The notes under the pieces are model-generated. The model ran no database searches. It saw only the letters and a list, made by a program, of their open reading frames with translations, and was not told where the DNA came from. DNA of 64,000 nucleotides. Origin: G963665925 sp963665925. Lineage in GTDB: Bacteria; Bacillota; Clostridia; Peptostreptococcales; Acidaminobacteraceae. Position 1 is the stretch's first letter, and every line of letters begins with the position of its first letter. This document shows positions 33,401 through 41,858 of the stretch, in pieces. The position numbers and the translations under genes were made by a program. The stretch is taken from NCBI GenBank assembly GCA_963665925.1, contig OY762511.1:372001-436000 (forward strand), read 5' to 3'.

Positions 33401-34563
33401 TTTGACTCTCCTATACACAATATTTCTAGATATCTTGTACAAATATAGTTCCAACTATATGATTCTCTAATTCTAATTCTTGCAAAATTTTTAATTCTGT
33501 TTATTTCCAAAACATCCATGCGGTCAGTAGCATTTATCAAGGCCGAAAGTTCATTAGCACCAGTACTCCAATATAGTGCCCCTTTCTCAGCAACCTCTCT
33601 ATTAAAACCAACATCTAATATCAAATTCAAATCGGTACTTGCCAATGCTTCTAACAAGCTAGGATTAGTGCCACCAACTTCATGTCCATGCAAATAACCA
33701 TAAGCATTTTCACGAATTTTCATCAGTAGCTCTTGGTTATAAACTGTTCCAACAAACTTAATTCGTGGATCTTTATGAAATCCTGTTCTCTCTTTAAGTT
33801 CTTCAAGAAACTTATCACTTACATTGGTAATCAGCGCAAAATCTCTATTAGACTTACTCATCATAAATTCTCGAATCATCGTTTCATAATTATTCTCGGG
33901 CACAAATCTTCCAACAACTAAATAGTAGGATTTTGACGACAAACCTTTTTCTTCATACCAACTTACAATTTTCTCATCATCATCAGCCAGTTTACTTTTT
34001 CTGACTTCTGCACCGTATGCAATATACGTAGTATGAGGTTTATATAATGAATATTCTTTTTGTATATATGCCTCAATATTTTTACTATCACAAATTACAA
34101 GATCCGAATGTTTTACCATCAATGATTCGGAAATTTTCCAGTACTTTCTAACAGGTGCACTCCACTTGGCCCTTAGCCATTCATGTCCGTCTGGATTAAT
34201 AAAAATTCGACCGCCCAGACTCCGCATTTTTCTCTTGAAATAACTCATAAAAGGTCCAATACGGCACGCTAATATATACACAATTGGATTTTTAATTTGA
34301 TTCTTCTTTATATATTTACAACATGTATCAAAAGCAGCAAGGTCGTAATAAATTGCTTGAGCTGGACCAATATCAGGAACCTTGATATTGAAACAGCGTG
34401 CATTATGATATTCAAATTCATCTGCTTTTGCATTCTTGCAAGCTACATGATATTTAAGCCCTGGATTATCCTGATGATATTCAGTTAACTTATCAACAAA
34501 GGTTTCATAACCTCCATATGCACCTGGGATTCCCTTTGATCCAATAATGAATACATGTTGCAT
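33397..34563 (-). CDS. Glycosyltransferase, DUF1972/GT4 type (probable rhamnosyltransferase)
   Basis: A 388-residue GT-B enzyme. The N-terminus MQHVFIIGSKGIPGAYGGYE is the DUF1972 signature seen in streptococcal and lactococcal rhamnosyltransferases. The C-terminal donor domain shows YYLVVGRFVPENNYETMI, KIRENAYGYLHGHEVGGTNP and SLLEALAS, typical of GT4. ATG at 34563 follows GAGGG by five bases. It lies directly after the dTDP-rhamnose genes, which supports rhamnose transfer to the lipid-linked sugar. Confidence 0.85.
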   Translation of the reverse strand: MQHVFIIGSKGIPGAYGGYETFVDKLTEYHQDNPGLKYHVACKNAKADEFEYHNARCFNIKVPDIGPAQAIYYDLAAFDTCCKYIKKNQIKNPIVYILACRIGPFMSYFKRKMRSLGGRIFINPDGHEWLRAKWSAPVRKYWKISESLMVKHSDLVICDSKNIEAYIQKEYSLYKPHTTYIAYGAEVRKSKLADDDEKIVSWYEEKGLSSKSYYLVVGRFVPENNYETMIREFMMSKSNRDFALITNVSDKFLEELKERTGFHKDPRIKFVGTVYNQELLMKIRENAYGYLHGHEVGGTNPSLLEALASTDLNLILDVGFNREVAEKGALYWSTGANELSALINATDRMDVLEINRIKNFARIRIRESYSWNYICTRYLEILCIGESK

Positions 34564-34581
34564 TTTTACCCTCATTTCATT

Positions 34582-35127
34582 CTAGAACTGTTCAACTAAA
34601 GCATCCCACAACTGGTCTTTACCAGAAAACTTCAAATCAACTGAGCATTCTGGCCATTCGATCCCAATCTCAGGATCATTCCAAGCAATGCCACCCTCAT
34701 CATCTGGCCTATAAAAGTCTGTACACTTGTAACAAAATTCAGCGGTGTCTGAAAGTACTAAAAACCCATGTGCGAATCCTTCTGGAATCCAAAATTGTTT
34801 CTTGTTTTCTGCACTAAGTTCAACACCATACCATTGACCAAAAGTCTCACTCCCACTTCGAATATCTACTGCAACATCAAATACTGTACCTTGAATAACC
34901 CGTACAAGTTTTCCTTGTGGATGCTCTTTCTGAAAGTGCAGACCTCGCAGAACACCTTTGGTGCTCATACTATGATTATCCTGAACAAAAGTTGTATTTA
35001 TACCTGCTTCTTTGAAATCATTTTCGTTATATGTTTCCATGAAAAAACCGCGTTCGTCACCAAATACGGTTGGCTCAATAATACAGAGTCCTTCAATTGG
35101 ACATTTTGTAACTTTTATTTTTCCCAA
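34582..35127 (-). CDS. rfbC: dTDP-4-dehydrorhamnose 3,5-epimerase
   Basis: Third step of dTDP-L-rhamnose synthesis. The 181-residue cupin-fold protein has GFFMETYNENDF, FVQDNHSMSTKGVLRGLHFQ with the catalytic-site histidine, GTVFDVAVDIR and WIPEGFAHGFLVLSD. The start is a TTG at 35127, with GGTGA six bases ahead and only one base between it and the rfbD stop. Length is the family norm. Confidence 0.95.
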   Translation of the reverse strand: MGKIKVTKCPIEGLCIIEPTVFGDERGFFMETYNENDFKEAGINTTFVQDNHSMSTKGVLRGLHFQKEHPQGKLVRVIQGTVFDVAVDIRSGSETFGQWYGVELSAENKKQFWIPEGFAHGFLVLSDTAEFCYKCTDFYRPDDEGGIAWNDPEIGIEWPECSVDLKFSGKDQLWDALVEQF

Positions 35128-35128
35128 G

Positions 35129-36001
35129 TCAGTTCACCACTTTCTCAACATAATGTGCAAGTGCATCTTTCCAATGACCAAGTGGCTCAAATCCATTCTC
35201 ACTAAGTGCACTTGTATCTAGTCGGCTGTTCAGCGGCCTAGTAGCTTTCGTTGAGTATGCTTCACTTCCAACAGGGATTAATCTTACATTTTCATAATCA
35301 GAATCATATTTGCTGGCCTGTTTCATGATTTCACTCGCAAAATCGAACCAACTTATAAAACCGCCTTCGTTGGTTGCATGGTATATTCCATATTCCTTGC
35401 TGTTAATCATACTAACCAGCAATTTACTCAAATCATATGTATAAGTTGGTGTGCCAATTTGATCGTTAACAACCGAAAGTTCATCTCGTGTTTTTCCGAG
35501 TTTCAGCATAGTCTTCACAAAATTATTGCCGTTTATGCCAAAGACCCAGGATATTCTGACAATAAAAAACTTATCTAAGATTTCCCTTACAGCTAATTCA
35601 CCTTCGAACTTGGATTTACCATAAATCCCAATAGGTTTACATGCCTCATTCGGCTTCATAGGATTTATTCCGGTGCCTTCAAAAACATAATCAGTTGAAA
35701 TGTATATCATTTTGCAATCATGCATTTTACATGCTTTAGCAATATAAGAAGTGCCTCTAGAATTAATGTCAAATACTCTCTCAACATTTTCATTATCTTC
35801 AGCAGCATCTACAGCTGTCCATGCTGCACAATGAATTACAGCATCCGGTTCCACATTGGCCATAATTTCCATGACTTGCTTCTCACGTGTTATATCCATA
35901 TCTTGAATATCTAATGCGATAACTTCTTGACCTTGACGTTTCAATTCTTCAACCACATCATAACCAAGCTGACCCATTGCACCTGTTACGAGTACTTTCA
36001 T
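35129..36001 (-). CDS. rfbD: dTDP-4-dehydrorhamnose reductase
   Basis: Final step of dTDP-L-rhamnose synthesis, NAD(P)H dependent. The 290-residue SDR has VTGAMGQLGYDV at the N-terminus, STDYVFEG, the active-site YGKSKFEGE with Tyr and Lys, and RISWVFG. The ATG at 36001 gives the normal N-terminus; a GTG at 36010 would add three residues. Confidence 0.95.
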   Translation of the reverse strand: MKVLVTGAMGQLGYDVVEELKRQGQEVIALDIQDMDITREKQVMEIMANVEPDAVIHCAAWTAVDAAEDNENVERVFDINSRGTSYIAKACKMHDCKMIYISTDYVFEGTGINPMKPNEACKPIGIYGKSKFEGELAVREILDKFFIVRISWVFGINGNNFVKTMLKLGKTRDELSVVNDQIGTPTYTYDLSKLLVSMINSKEYGIYHATNEGGFISWFDFASEIMKQASKYDSDYENVRLIPVGSEAYSTKATRPLNSRLDTSALSENGFEPLGHWKDALAHYVEKVVN

Positions 36002-36019
36002 AAAATTCACACCAATCCA

Positions 36020-37036
36020 TTAACCTATATACATTTTTTCATAGTATTCCTGATACTCACCACTAATAATCGTTTCCCACCATTCACGATTATTTAAATA
36101 CCAATCTATTGTTTTCTTGATGCCCTCCGCAAACATAGTTTCAGGCAACCACCCTAAATCTGTAGAAATCTTAGTCGGGTCAATTGCATAACGCATATCA
36201 TGGCCTTTACGATCAGTTACATAAGTAATCAGACTTTCTGGTTTTCTTAATTCCTTGCATATGATTTTCACAATATCAATATTCGCCATTTCATTGTGAC
36301 CACCTATGTTATACACTTCTCCTACTTTTCCATTATGTATGATGAGATCAATGGCTTTGCAATGGTCTTCAACATAAAGCCAGTCTCTCACATTTTCTCC
36401 TTTTCCGTATACAGGAAGCGGTTTGTCATTAAGTGCATTAGCAATCATCAGCGGTATGAGTTTTTCAGGAAAATGATACGGTCCATAATTGTTCGAGCAA
36501 CGACTTATAGAAACCGGCAACCCATACGTTCTGTGATAGGCTTGTACCAACAAGTCTGCCGCAGCCTTCGAAGAAGAATACGGACTACTCGTTTGTATTG
36601 GGGTTTCTTCTGTAAAGAACAAGTCTGGTCTATCCAGTGGCAAATCCCCATAAACTTCATCTGTTGAAACCTGATGGTAACGCTCTATACCATATTTTCT
36701 ACATGCGTCCATCAATACTTGTGTCCCTAGTATATTCGTTTTAAGGAAAACCTCTGGGTTCTCTATAGATCTATCAACATGACTCTCGGCAGCAAAATTA
36801 ACAACCATATTGGGACATTGATCTTTGAACAAATCATACACTGCTTCACGATCACAAATATCCATTTTATAGAATTCAAAATTAATATTATTAAGTGCAC
36901 TTTCAAGCGTTGATAAATTGCCAGCATATGTTAGTGAATCGATGCAAACAATTTTGTAATCTGGATACTTATCAAGCATATGGTATATAAAATTGCTTCC
37001 GATGAATCCGGCTCCGCCAGTCACAATAATCTTCAT
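36020..37036 (-). CDS. rfbB: dTDP-glucose 4,6-dehydratase
   Basis: Second step of dTDP-rhamnose synthesis. The 338-residue SDR has the loop VTGGAGFIGSNF, NFAAESHVDRSIENP, STDEVYGDL, YSSSKAAADLLVQAYHRTYG and SRCSNNYGPYHFPEKLIPL, all diagnostic of RmlB. AAAGG lies ahead of the ATG. The rfb order rfbA-rfbB-rfbD-rfbC on this strand is a complete pathway. Confidence 0.96.
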   Translation of the reverse strand: MKIIVTGGAGFIGSNFIYHMLDKYPDYKIVCIDSLTYAGNLSTLESALNNINFEFYKMDICDREAVYDLFKDQCPNMVVNFAAESHVDRSIENPEVFLKTNILGTQVLMDACRKYGIERYHQVSTDEVYGDLPLDRPDLFFTEETPIQTSSPYSSSKAAADLLVQAYHRTYGLPVSISRCSNNYGPYHFPEKLIPLMIANALNDKPLPVYGKGENVRDWLYVEDHCKAIDLIIHNGKVGEVYNIGGHNEMANIDIVKIICKELRKPESLITYVTDRKGHDMRYAIDPTKISTDLGWLPETMFAEGIKKTIDWYLNNREWWETIISGEYQEYYEKMYIG

Positions 37037-37062
37037 AATAGAACCTTTCTAACTATACAAAA

Positions 37063-37950
37063 TTAGTATTTGATTTTCCCATTCGCTACTGCCTTTAAAT
37101 GCATACCATATGGACTCTTTCCATAGCGTTCAGCGCTTTCTAGGAGCAGTTCGCTTGAAATCCACTGGTTTCTATAGGCAATTTCCTCAGGTGCACTGAT
37201 TTTGATACCTTGTCGATGCTCAAGTGTTTTAACAAACTCAGCAGCATCTACCAGACTATCTACCGTTCCAGTGTCTAACCACGCATAACCGCGACCCATT
37301 AATTTTACGTCGAGTACAGTTTTATCTAAATACATCTCATTAAGGGTTGTAATCTCAAGTTCCCCCCTATGAGAAGGCTTTACCTTCTTAGCATTTTCTG
37401 ATACTCCCGCTGGATAAAAATAGAGACCCGTTACAGCATAATTACTTCTAGGATTCTCAGGTTTTTCTTCAATAGAAATGGCTCTGCCATTTTCATCAAA
37501 CTCGACAACACCAAACCGCTCTGGGTCTTGAACGTAATACCCAAAAACAGTGGCTCTTTGATTTTCCTCGGCATTTCTTACCGCATCTCTCAGAGCACCC
37601 GTAAACCCATTTCCATAAAAAATATTATCTCCCAGAACCATTGCACACGCATTATTACCAATAAAATCTTCACCAATCATAAACGCTTGCGCGAGTCCAT
37701 CCGGTGACGCTTGTACTTCGTATGATAAGTTCACACCAAACTGACTCCCATTGCCAAGTAATGCTTCGAATCTCGGTGTGTCCTCCGGTGTTGAAATAAT
37801 AAGGATGTCCTTAATACCAGCTAACATGAGTACTGAAAGTGGATAATAGATCATCGGTTTATCATATACTGGTAGCAATTGCTTGCTGGTTACCATAGTT
37901 AGTGGATATAGTCTCGTCCCTGCTCCACCTGCTAGAATTATGCCTTTCAT
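37063..37950 (-). CDS. rfbA: Glucose-1-phosphate thymidylyltransferase
   Basis: First dTDP-rhamnose step. The 295-residue protein begins MKGIILAGGAGTRLYPLT, the intact pyrophosphorylase signature, and has YDKPMIYYPLSVLMLAGI, LGDNIFYG and ISIEEKPENPRSNYAVTGLY. ATG at 37950 was chosen because GAGGGAG is five bases upstream; an open frame extends 72 bases further up without homologous sequence. Contrast its normal GTR motif with the altered one in the galU gene nearby. Confidence 0.96.
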   Translation of the reverse strand: MKGIILAGGAGTRLYPLTMVTSKQLLPVYDKPMIYYPLSVLMLAGIKDILIISTPEDTPRFEALLGNGSQFGVNLSYEVQASPDGLAQAFMIGEDFIGNNACAMVLGDNIFYGNGFTGALRDAVRNAEENQRATVFGYYVQDPERFGVVEFDENGRAISIEEKPENPRSNYAVTGLYFYPAGVSENAKKVKPSHRGELEITTLNEMYLDKTVLDVKLMGRGYAWLDTGTVDSLVDAAEFVKTLEHRQGIKISAPEEIAYRNQWISSELLLESAERYGKSPYGMHLKAVANGKIKY

Positions 37951-37996
37951 AGCGTCTCCCTCAAAATAAATACAAATTTCATAATTAGCATTGCTT

Positions 37997-38659
37997 TTAA
38001 GCTGCCGTCTCATCCCCAACAAAAACCCGCATTGTCTTAAGAATAAGTGTCATATCAAGAAACACATTCATGTCCTCAATGTATTTCAAATCCAACTCAA
38101 CCCACTCATCAAATGTGGTTTCATTTCTGCCACCTATTTGCCAGTAGCATGTCAGCCCGCCTTTGACCTTGAGGCGCTGCATCTGATAGGCGTCGTACTG
38201 AGCCACTTCTCTTGGAAGGGGTGGTCGTGGACCTACAAAGCTCATGTCACCTTTTAATATGTTAATGAGCTGCGGCAACTCATCGATCGATGTCTTTCGT
38301 ATGAACTTGCCGACCTTCGTAATGCGTGGGTCGTCTTTTATTTTGAATGCCGGACCGTCCACCTCATTGAGGTGCATGAGGCTCGCCAGCAATTCTTCTG
38401 CGTTGTGTACCATGGACCGGAACTTATAAAACTTAAAAATCCGTCCATTCTTACCCACGCGTTCCTGCGCAAAGAAGACTGACCCTTTGGGGTCTTCTCG
38501 CTTGATGGCTATTGCCACTACAATAAAAAGCGGTGCCAAGAGTATAAGACCAACAATGGCTCCACAGATATCAATCATTCTTTTAAGAAGTGGGTAAAAT
38601 ACGGTATGATTCGACTTGATTCGCATTTCTTCCAAATATGCGTTGTACATACTTTCCAA
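37997..38659 (-). CDS. Priming undecaprenyl-phosphate sugar phosphotransferase
   Basis: A 220-residue bacterial sugar transferase that starts each repeat unit by moving a sugar-1-phosphate to undecaprenyl phosphate. One membrane helix (ICGAIVGLILLAPLFIVVAI) is followed by the conserved catalytic domain: GRIFKFYKFRSMV, DDPRITKVGKFIRKTSIDEL, PQLINILKGDMSFVGPRPPL, and GLTCYWQIGGRNE. It has the short single-helix form rather than the long WbaP form. The TTG start at 38659 has GGGGG eight bases ahead. Confidence 0.92.
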   Translation of the reverse strand: MESMYNAYLEEMRIKSNHTVFYPLLKRMIDICGAIVGLILLAPLFIVVAIAIKREDPKGSVFFAQERVGKNGRIFKFYKFRSMVHNAEELLASLMHLNEVDGPAFKIKDDPRITKVGKFIRKTSIDELPQLINILKGDMSFVGPRPPLPREVAQYDAYQMQRLKVKGGLTCYWQIGGRNETTFDEWVELDLKYIEDMNVFLDMTLILKTMRVFVGDETAA

Positions 38660-38682
38660 TTGAAATTCCCCCTATCAATTTG

Positions 38683-39570
38683 TCACTGAGCACCCTGTCT
38701 GTATGCCTCTACAGCAGTACTCATCTGCTCTAAAATTGAATTTTTCATTTCATCACGCTTTAGCGCAAAATCAAGTGTTGCCTGTACATAGCCCGCTTTA
38801 GTCCCAATATCATAGTGCTTGCCCTCAAAACAAACGCCGTATACGCGCTGATCATGTGAAAGCATGTTGAGTGCCTCGTTCAAAGGCACATTTTCCGGTG
38901 ACCGGTCGTAAATAACCTCAATATAGTCAAATATCTCCGGTCTGAGTACATATCTGCCCACCATCTTTGTGTTTTGTGAAGCCGCTGTGATTTCATATTT
39001 TTCTGCAATACCACTCACTTCGTAAAAGCCATCTTCATTTTTTTCGCCTTCAATCACACCATAATCATGAGGCTTGTCTTTTGGCTGTTCACATAGGGCA
39101 AGTACTGTATGCCCAAGCAGTTCGTAAGAATTCATCAGCTGCTTAATGCATGGTTCACAGGATGCATCTACCAAATCGTCTCCGCAGAGGACTGCAAAGG
39201 GTTCATTGCCCACAAAGGCCCTTGCTTTTAGCAGTGCATGACCTGTACCCAGTTCTTTCTTCTGTCTAATAAAATGTATATTTGCAAGATCTGACACAGA
39301 AAGTGTTGTTTCCAGAAGCTCATGATCATCTCTTTCTTTGAGTGTTGTTTCAAGCTCAAAAGCATGATCGAAGTGGTCTTCTATCATATTCTTGTTTCTG
39401 CCAGTTATTATGAGGATTTCTTCAATGCCTGCTTCGACAATTTCTTCTACAAGATACTGAATGACAGGTTTGTCTACTACCGGTAGCATTTCCTTCGGTA
39501 TGGCACGTGTTGCCGGCAGGAAGTGTGTTCCCAGCCCCGCCGCCATGATAATTGCCTTTTTAACCTTCAT
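38683..39570 (-). CDS. galU: UTP-glucose-1-phosphate uridylyltransferase-like protein (divergent GalU)
   Basis: A 295-residue nucleotidyltransferase of the GalU/GtaB family, expected to make UDP-glucose. Most of the framework is present (AIIMAAGLGT, IPKEMLPVVDKPVIQYLVEE, GTGHALLKA, VGRYVLRPEIFDYIE, GKHYDIGTKAGYVQATLDFA). However, the signature reads GLGTHFLPATRA where the family has GLGTRFLPATKA, and the VEKP block reads AEKY. These changes may alter activity or substrate. The ATG at 39570 follows AGGAG; an upstream extension to 39675 is non-homologous. First gene of the polysaccharide operon. Confidence 0.85.
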   Translation of the reverse strand: MKVKKAIIMAAGLGTHFLPATRAIPKEMLPVVDKPVIQYLVEEIVEAGIEEILIITGRNKNMIEDHFDHAFELETTLKERDDHELLETTLSVSDLANIHFIRQKKELGTGHALLKARAFVGNEPFAVLCGDDLVDASCEPCIKQLMNSYELLGHTVLALCEQPKDKPHDYGVIEGEKNEDGFYEVSGIAEKYEITAASQNTKMVGRYVLRPEIFDYIEVIYDRSPENVPLNEALNMLSHDQRVYGVCFEGKHYDIGTKAGYVQATLDFALKRDEMKNSILEQMSTAVEAYRQGAQ

Positions 39571-39801
39571 CAACTCAACTCCTAATCGTTCAATCACACT
39601 CCCATAAATAAGTTGGAGAAGGCTGGGCAAGCCCTCTCCGGGAATATGGGACGTTCGTGATTGCTGCGCAACCACTCACAACTAGTAGTATAATAAAGTG
39701 ACAAAAGTCCTTTTAAGTTTTACCTCCAGTAACCAATATGGAACCTTATCTATCCGAAATTTGATCTATTTGACCATAATCAGATGCTTTTGACCATAAA
39801 A
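39571..39801. other. Intergenic region upstream of galU
   Basis: Holds an imperfect hairpin (GGAGA-GGC with GCC-TCTCC, near 39615-39640) in the galU leader, -10-like TATACT/TATTAT on the minus strand near 39690, and two copies of TTTGACCATAA between 39768 and 39800. No gene was seen. Confidence 0.4.
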
Positions 39802-39829
39802 AAAGACTATGCCATTCGACATAGTCTTT
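39802..39829 (-). terminator. Terminator after the GNAT gene
   Basis: AAAGACTATG (39802-39811) pairs perfectly with CATAGTCTTT (39820-39829), with a T-run following on the minus strand. Confidence 0.88.
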
Positions 39830-39873
39830 AACTTAAATATTTCTATTTTCATCTTATGATTTCACCTGCTGAG

Positions 39874-40398
39874 CTAAAGCACTTTCCGCATCAGTAACGT
39901 ATTCCTTAGTTCCCTATAAGGCGGATAGGCCTCAAAGCCCCGCCTTTTATGAAACTGGACTGTATTCTCAAACTTGAGCGACTCAATATAGACTTCAGTC
40001 ACGCCCAAGTGTCTCAAATGATTCTCCCTCAGGTCACAAATTCGTACCGCAAGTCCCTGGCCCCGGTAATCCGGATGCACATGGAGAGACTTTGAGAAAT
40101 ACCTTCCGTCCTGCATTTTTACAAAACCGCAGGCAATGAGCTTCTGAGGTATCTGTACCGTATCATAAATGCATACGGTATAGGCGCACTCAAGCATGGC
40201 CAGGGTCGCTTCATAGGTTTTACTTGTACTAATCTTTTCCATGGCCGCTGCATCGTAGGTTCCATCGTTTGAACTTGCGATGTTCATGTTGGCCAAGTTG
40301 GCAATGTCCTTTGCTACTTCCTTTAAAGTCTCTTGTGAAATGTTCTTTTCAGTTGCACTAGGCTTTTTCAAATGATCTATTTCTAGCACTCTATACAT
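39874..40398 (-). CDS. GNAT family N-acetyltransferase
   Basis: A 174-residue acetyltransferase. The acetyl-CoA-binding segment is LHVHPDYRGQGLAVRICDLR, followed by VYIESLKFENTVQFHKRRGF, the usual last strands of the fold. The ATG at 40398 follows GAGGA by five bases, giving a ten-base gap from the upstream ligase gene; a longer frame to 40425 would overlap it. Co-transcription with an ATP-grasp ligase suggests that both modify the same amino- or peptide-like substrate, which is unknown. Confidence 0.8.
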   Translation of the reverse strand: MYRVLEIDHLKKPSATEKNISQETLKEVAKDIANLANMNIASSNDGTYDAAAMEKISTSKTYEATLAMLECAYTVCIYDTVQIPQKLIACGFVKMQDGRYFSKSLHVHPDYRGQGLAVRICDLRENHLRHLGVTEVYIESLKFENTVQFHKRRGFEAYPPYRELRNTLLMRKVL

Positions 40399-40408
40399 GG
40401 CGTCCTCT

Positions 40409-41317
40409 TCAGTCAAACCTTCCAAACCGGATTTTCAGGTATTGGAAGATTTCAGACGCCACGTTCACATCACAGCAGGACTCAAGTCCCCTGAAACCAG
40501 GTGCTGAATTTATTTCGCATATTTTATAGTGTTCTCCGTCAAAGAGCAGGTCTACGCCTGCAATATCAAGTCCCGTTACTCGGCAGGCCTCTGTTGCAAG
40601 CCATTCAATTTCCGGCGTCAGTGGAAACTCACTTGGAACCGCACCACTGGACACATTTGCTTTGAAGGACCCGGCTTGGGCTTCACGCTTCATGCATGCC
40701 AGGGGTCTGCCACCGACAACTAGTACACGCAGGTCGCGGCCGTGACTGTCAGCAATGAACTCCTGAATAATAATGTTCACTTTAGCATTGGTAACTTCAA
40801 TAAGCTCCATAATATTCTGGAACTCCTTACGGGTGCTTGCCAGGAATACCCCTCTGCCCTGTGTGCCGGAAATGGTTTTAATCACCGTTGGAAATCCGAT
40901 ATTGGTCTCCACATAATCCGTATTAACAGGAAACTTTGCAAGCATGGTCTTTGGAACAGGCAGATTGTTTTCAGCCAGGATTTGGTGTGTGTAGAGCTTG
41001 TCCTTTACAATCTCAATCGGATGTGACGAGTTGATACAAGGTACACCCAGACGCTCAAGATGTCTGATGACAGCAAGGGCAAAATAAGTGGTTCCAGCCC
41101 CCATACGTGGCAGAACAAAGTCCGGCAAGGTCGTCAGATTGCCATCGATTGTAATACTGCGTCTGTTTTGACTCGTAACCAGAAGATCAAACTGTTCCGG
41201 TTTCAAGACGGTCAATTCAATCCCATGTGCCTTAGCACTTTCAACAATTCGGTCCACTTCAAATCTCTCTGATACAATCTCTGCATCATTTTCTCGATAT
41301 AATATCCAGCCTTTCAT
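40409..41317 (-). CDS. RimK-type ATP-grasp ligase
   Basis: A 302-residue ATP-grasp enzyme that would join an amino acid (often glutamate) to an acceptor carboxylate. Visible elements are FPTVIKTISGTQGRGVFLAS (ATP-binding glycine-rich loop), NIIIQEFIADSHGRDLRVLV, and GVDLLFDGEHYKICEINSAPGF with the metal-binding Glu/Asn residues. ATG at 41317 follows AAGGAG; the frame upstream to 41377 is not homologous. Related proteins include RimK, LysX and MptN; which one cannot be settled here. Confidence 0.87.
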   Translation of the reverse strand: MKGWILYRENDAEIVSERFEVDRIVESAKAHGIELTVLKPEQFDLLVTSQNRRSITIDGNLTTLPDFVLPRMGAGTTYFALAVIRHLERLGVPCINSSHPIEIVKDKLYTHQILAENNLPVPKTMLAKFPVNTDYVETNIGFPTVIKTISGTQGRGVFLASTRKEFQNIMELIEVTNAKVNIIIQEFIADSHGRDLRVLVVGGRPLACMKREAQAGSFKANVSSGAVPSEFPLTPEIEWLATEACRVTGLDIAGVDLLFDGEHYKICEINSAPGFRGLESCCDVNVASEIFQYLKIRFGRFD

Positions 41318-41538
41318 ACTCCACTCCTTTTTACTGAATATACGTACTAAGCATACGTCAAAACCATCTGCCATCATGCTGAAAATTTGAAATCAAACCC
41401 AGCGTTCTATTATATCATGACTAGATTGATTTTAATCCAGTATTAGAGCAACAAAGCCCCCAATTTTCGAAATTAATATTCACGAATCGAAAGTCATTCG
41501 TTAAATATATAACAATTTTGTTACAAGTATATTTAAAG

Positions 41539-41556
41539 TGTAGTCTTATCACTACA
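41539..41556. promoter_or_regulatory. Palindromic repeat 1 (putative activator site)
   Basis: TGTAGTCTTATCACTACA: TGTAG and CTACA arms around eight bases. Its centre lies 52 bases upstream of the next copy. Confidence 0.6.
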
Positions 41557-41590
41557 TTTTTTGCAAGTTTTAGCACTAAAACGATTTCCG

Positions 41591-41608
41591 TGTACATTTT
41601 GACCTACA
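41591..41608. promoter_or_regulatory. Palindromic repeat 2 (degenerate copy)
   Basis: TGTACATTTTGACCTACA: the same 18-base layout with one mismatch in the left arm. It lies between copies 1 and 3, with centres 52 and 50 bases away. Confidence 0.5.
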
Positions 41609-41640
41609 TTTGTCCTGTAAATAGGTAAATATATTGCTTT

Positions 41641-41658
41641 TGTAGGTTAAACACTACA
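41641..41658. promoter_or_regulatory. Palindromic repeat 3 (putative activator site)
   Basis: TGTAGGTTAAACACTACA: a perfect TGTAG-N8-CTACA palindrome sharing the CACTACA half with copy 1, about 150 bases upstream of the sigma-54 promoter. The rest of the gap 41318-41858 is AT-rich with no gene. Confidence 0.6.
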
Positions 41659-41788
41659 CTGCACACCCTATTTTTTCTCTGTAAATTCACACGTATTTAA
41701 AATCGTTAAATAAATATCAATATTTAAAACCACAACTCCCCTCCCCTGCAAGACTTTCGCCTTTTCACTTATCTCGATACAGAAAAAC

Positions 41789-41804
41789 TGGCACAGGCCT
41801 TGCA
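41789..41804 (+). promoter_or_regulatory. Sigma-54 (RpoN) promoter of the ato operon
   Basis: TGGCACAGGCCTTGCA matches the -24/-12 consensus TGGCAC-N5-TTGCW exactly, with correct GG-GC spacing. Transcription would start near 41815, leaving a 44-base leader to the atoD start. A sigma-54 activator gene follows the operon. Confidence 0.88.
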
Positions 41805-41858
41805 TATATTATGTATGGAAACTTAGAAAATGAAAGCAGGAACGTGAGGAGGCATTTC

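Noticed and set aside
39768..39800. Two TTTGACCATAA copies near the GNAT terminator
   Set aside because: Only two short copies with no palindrome or promoter beside them; too little to call an operator or repeat family.
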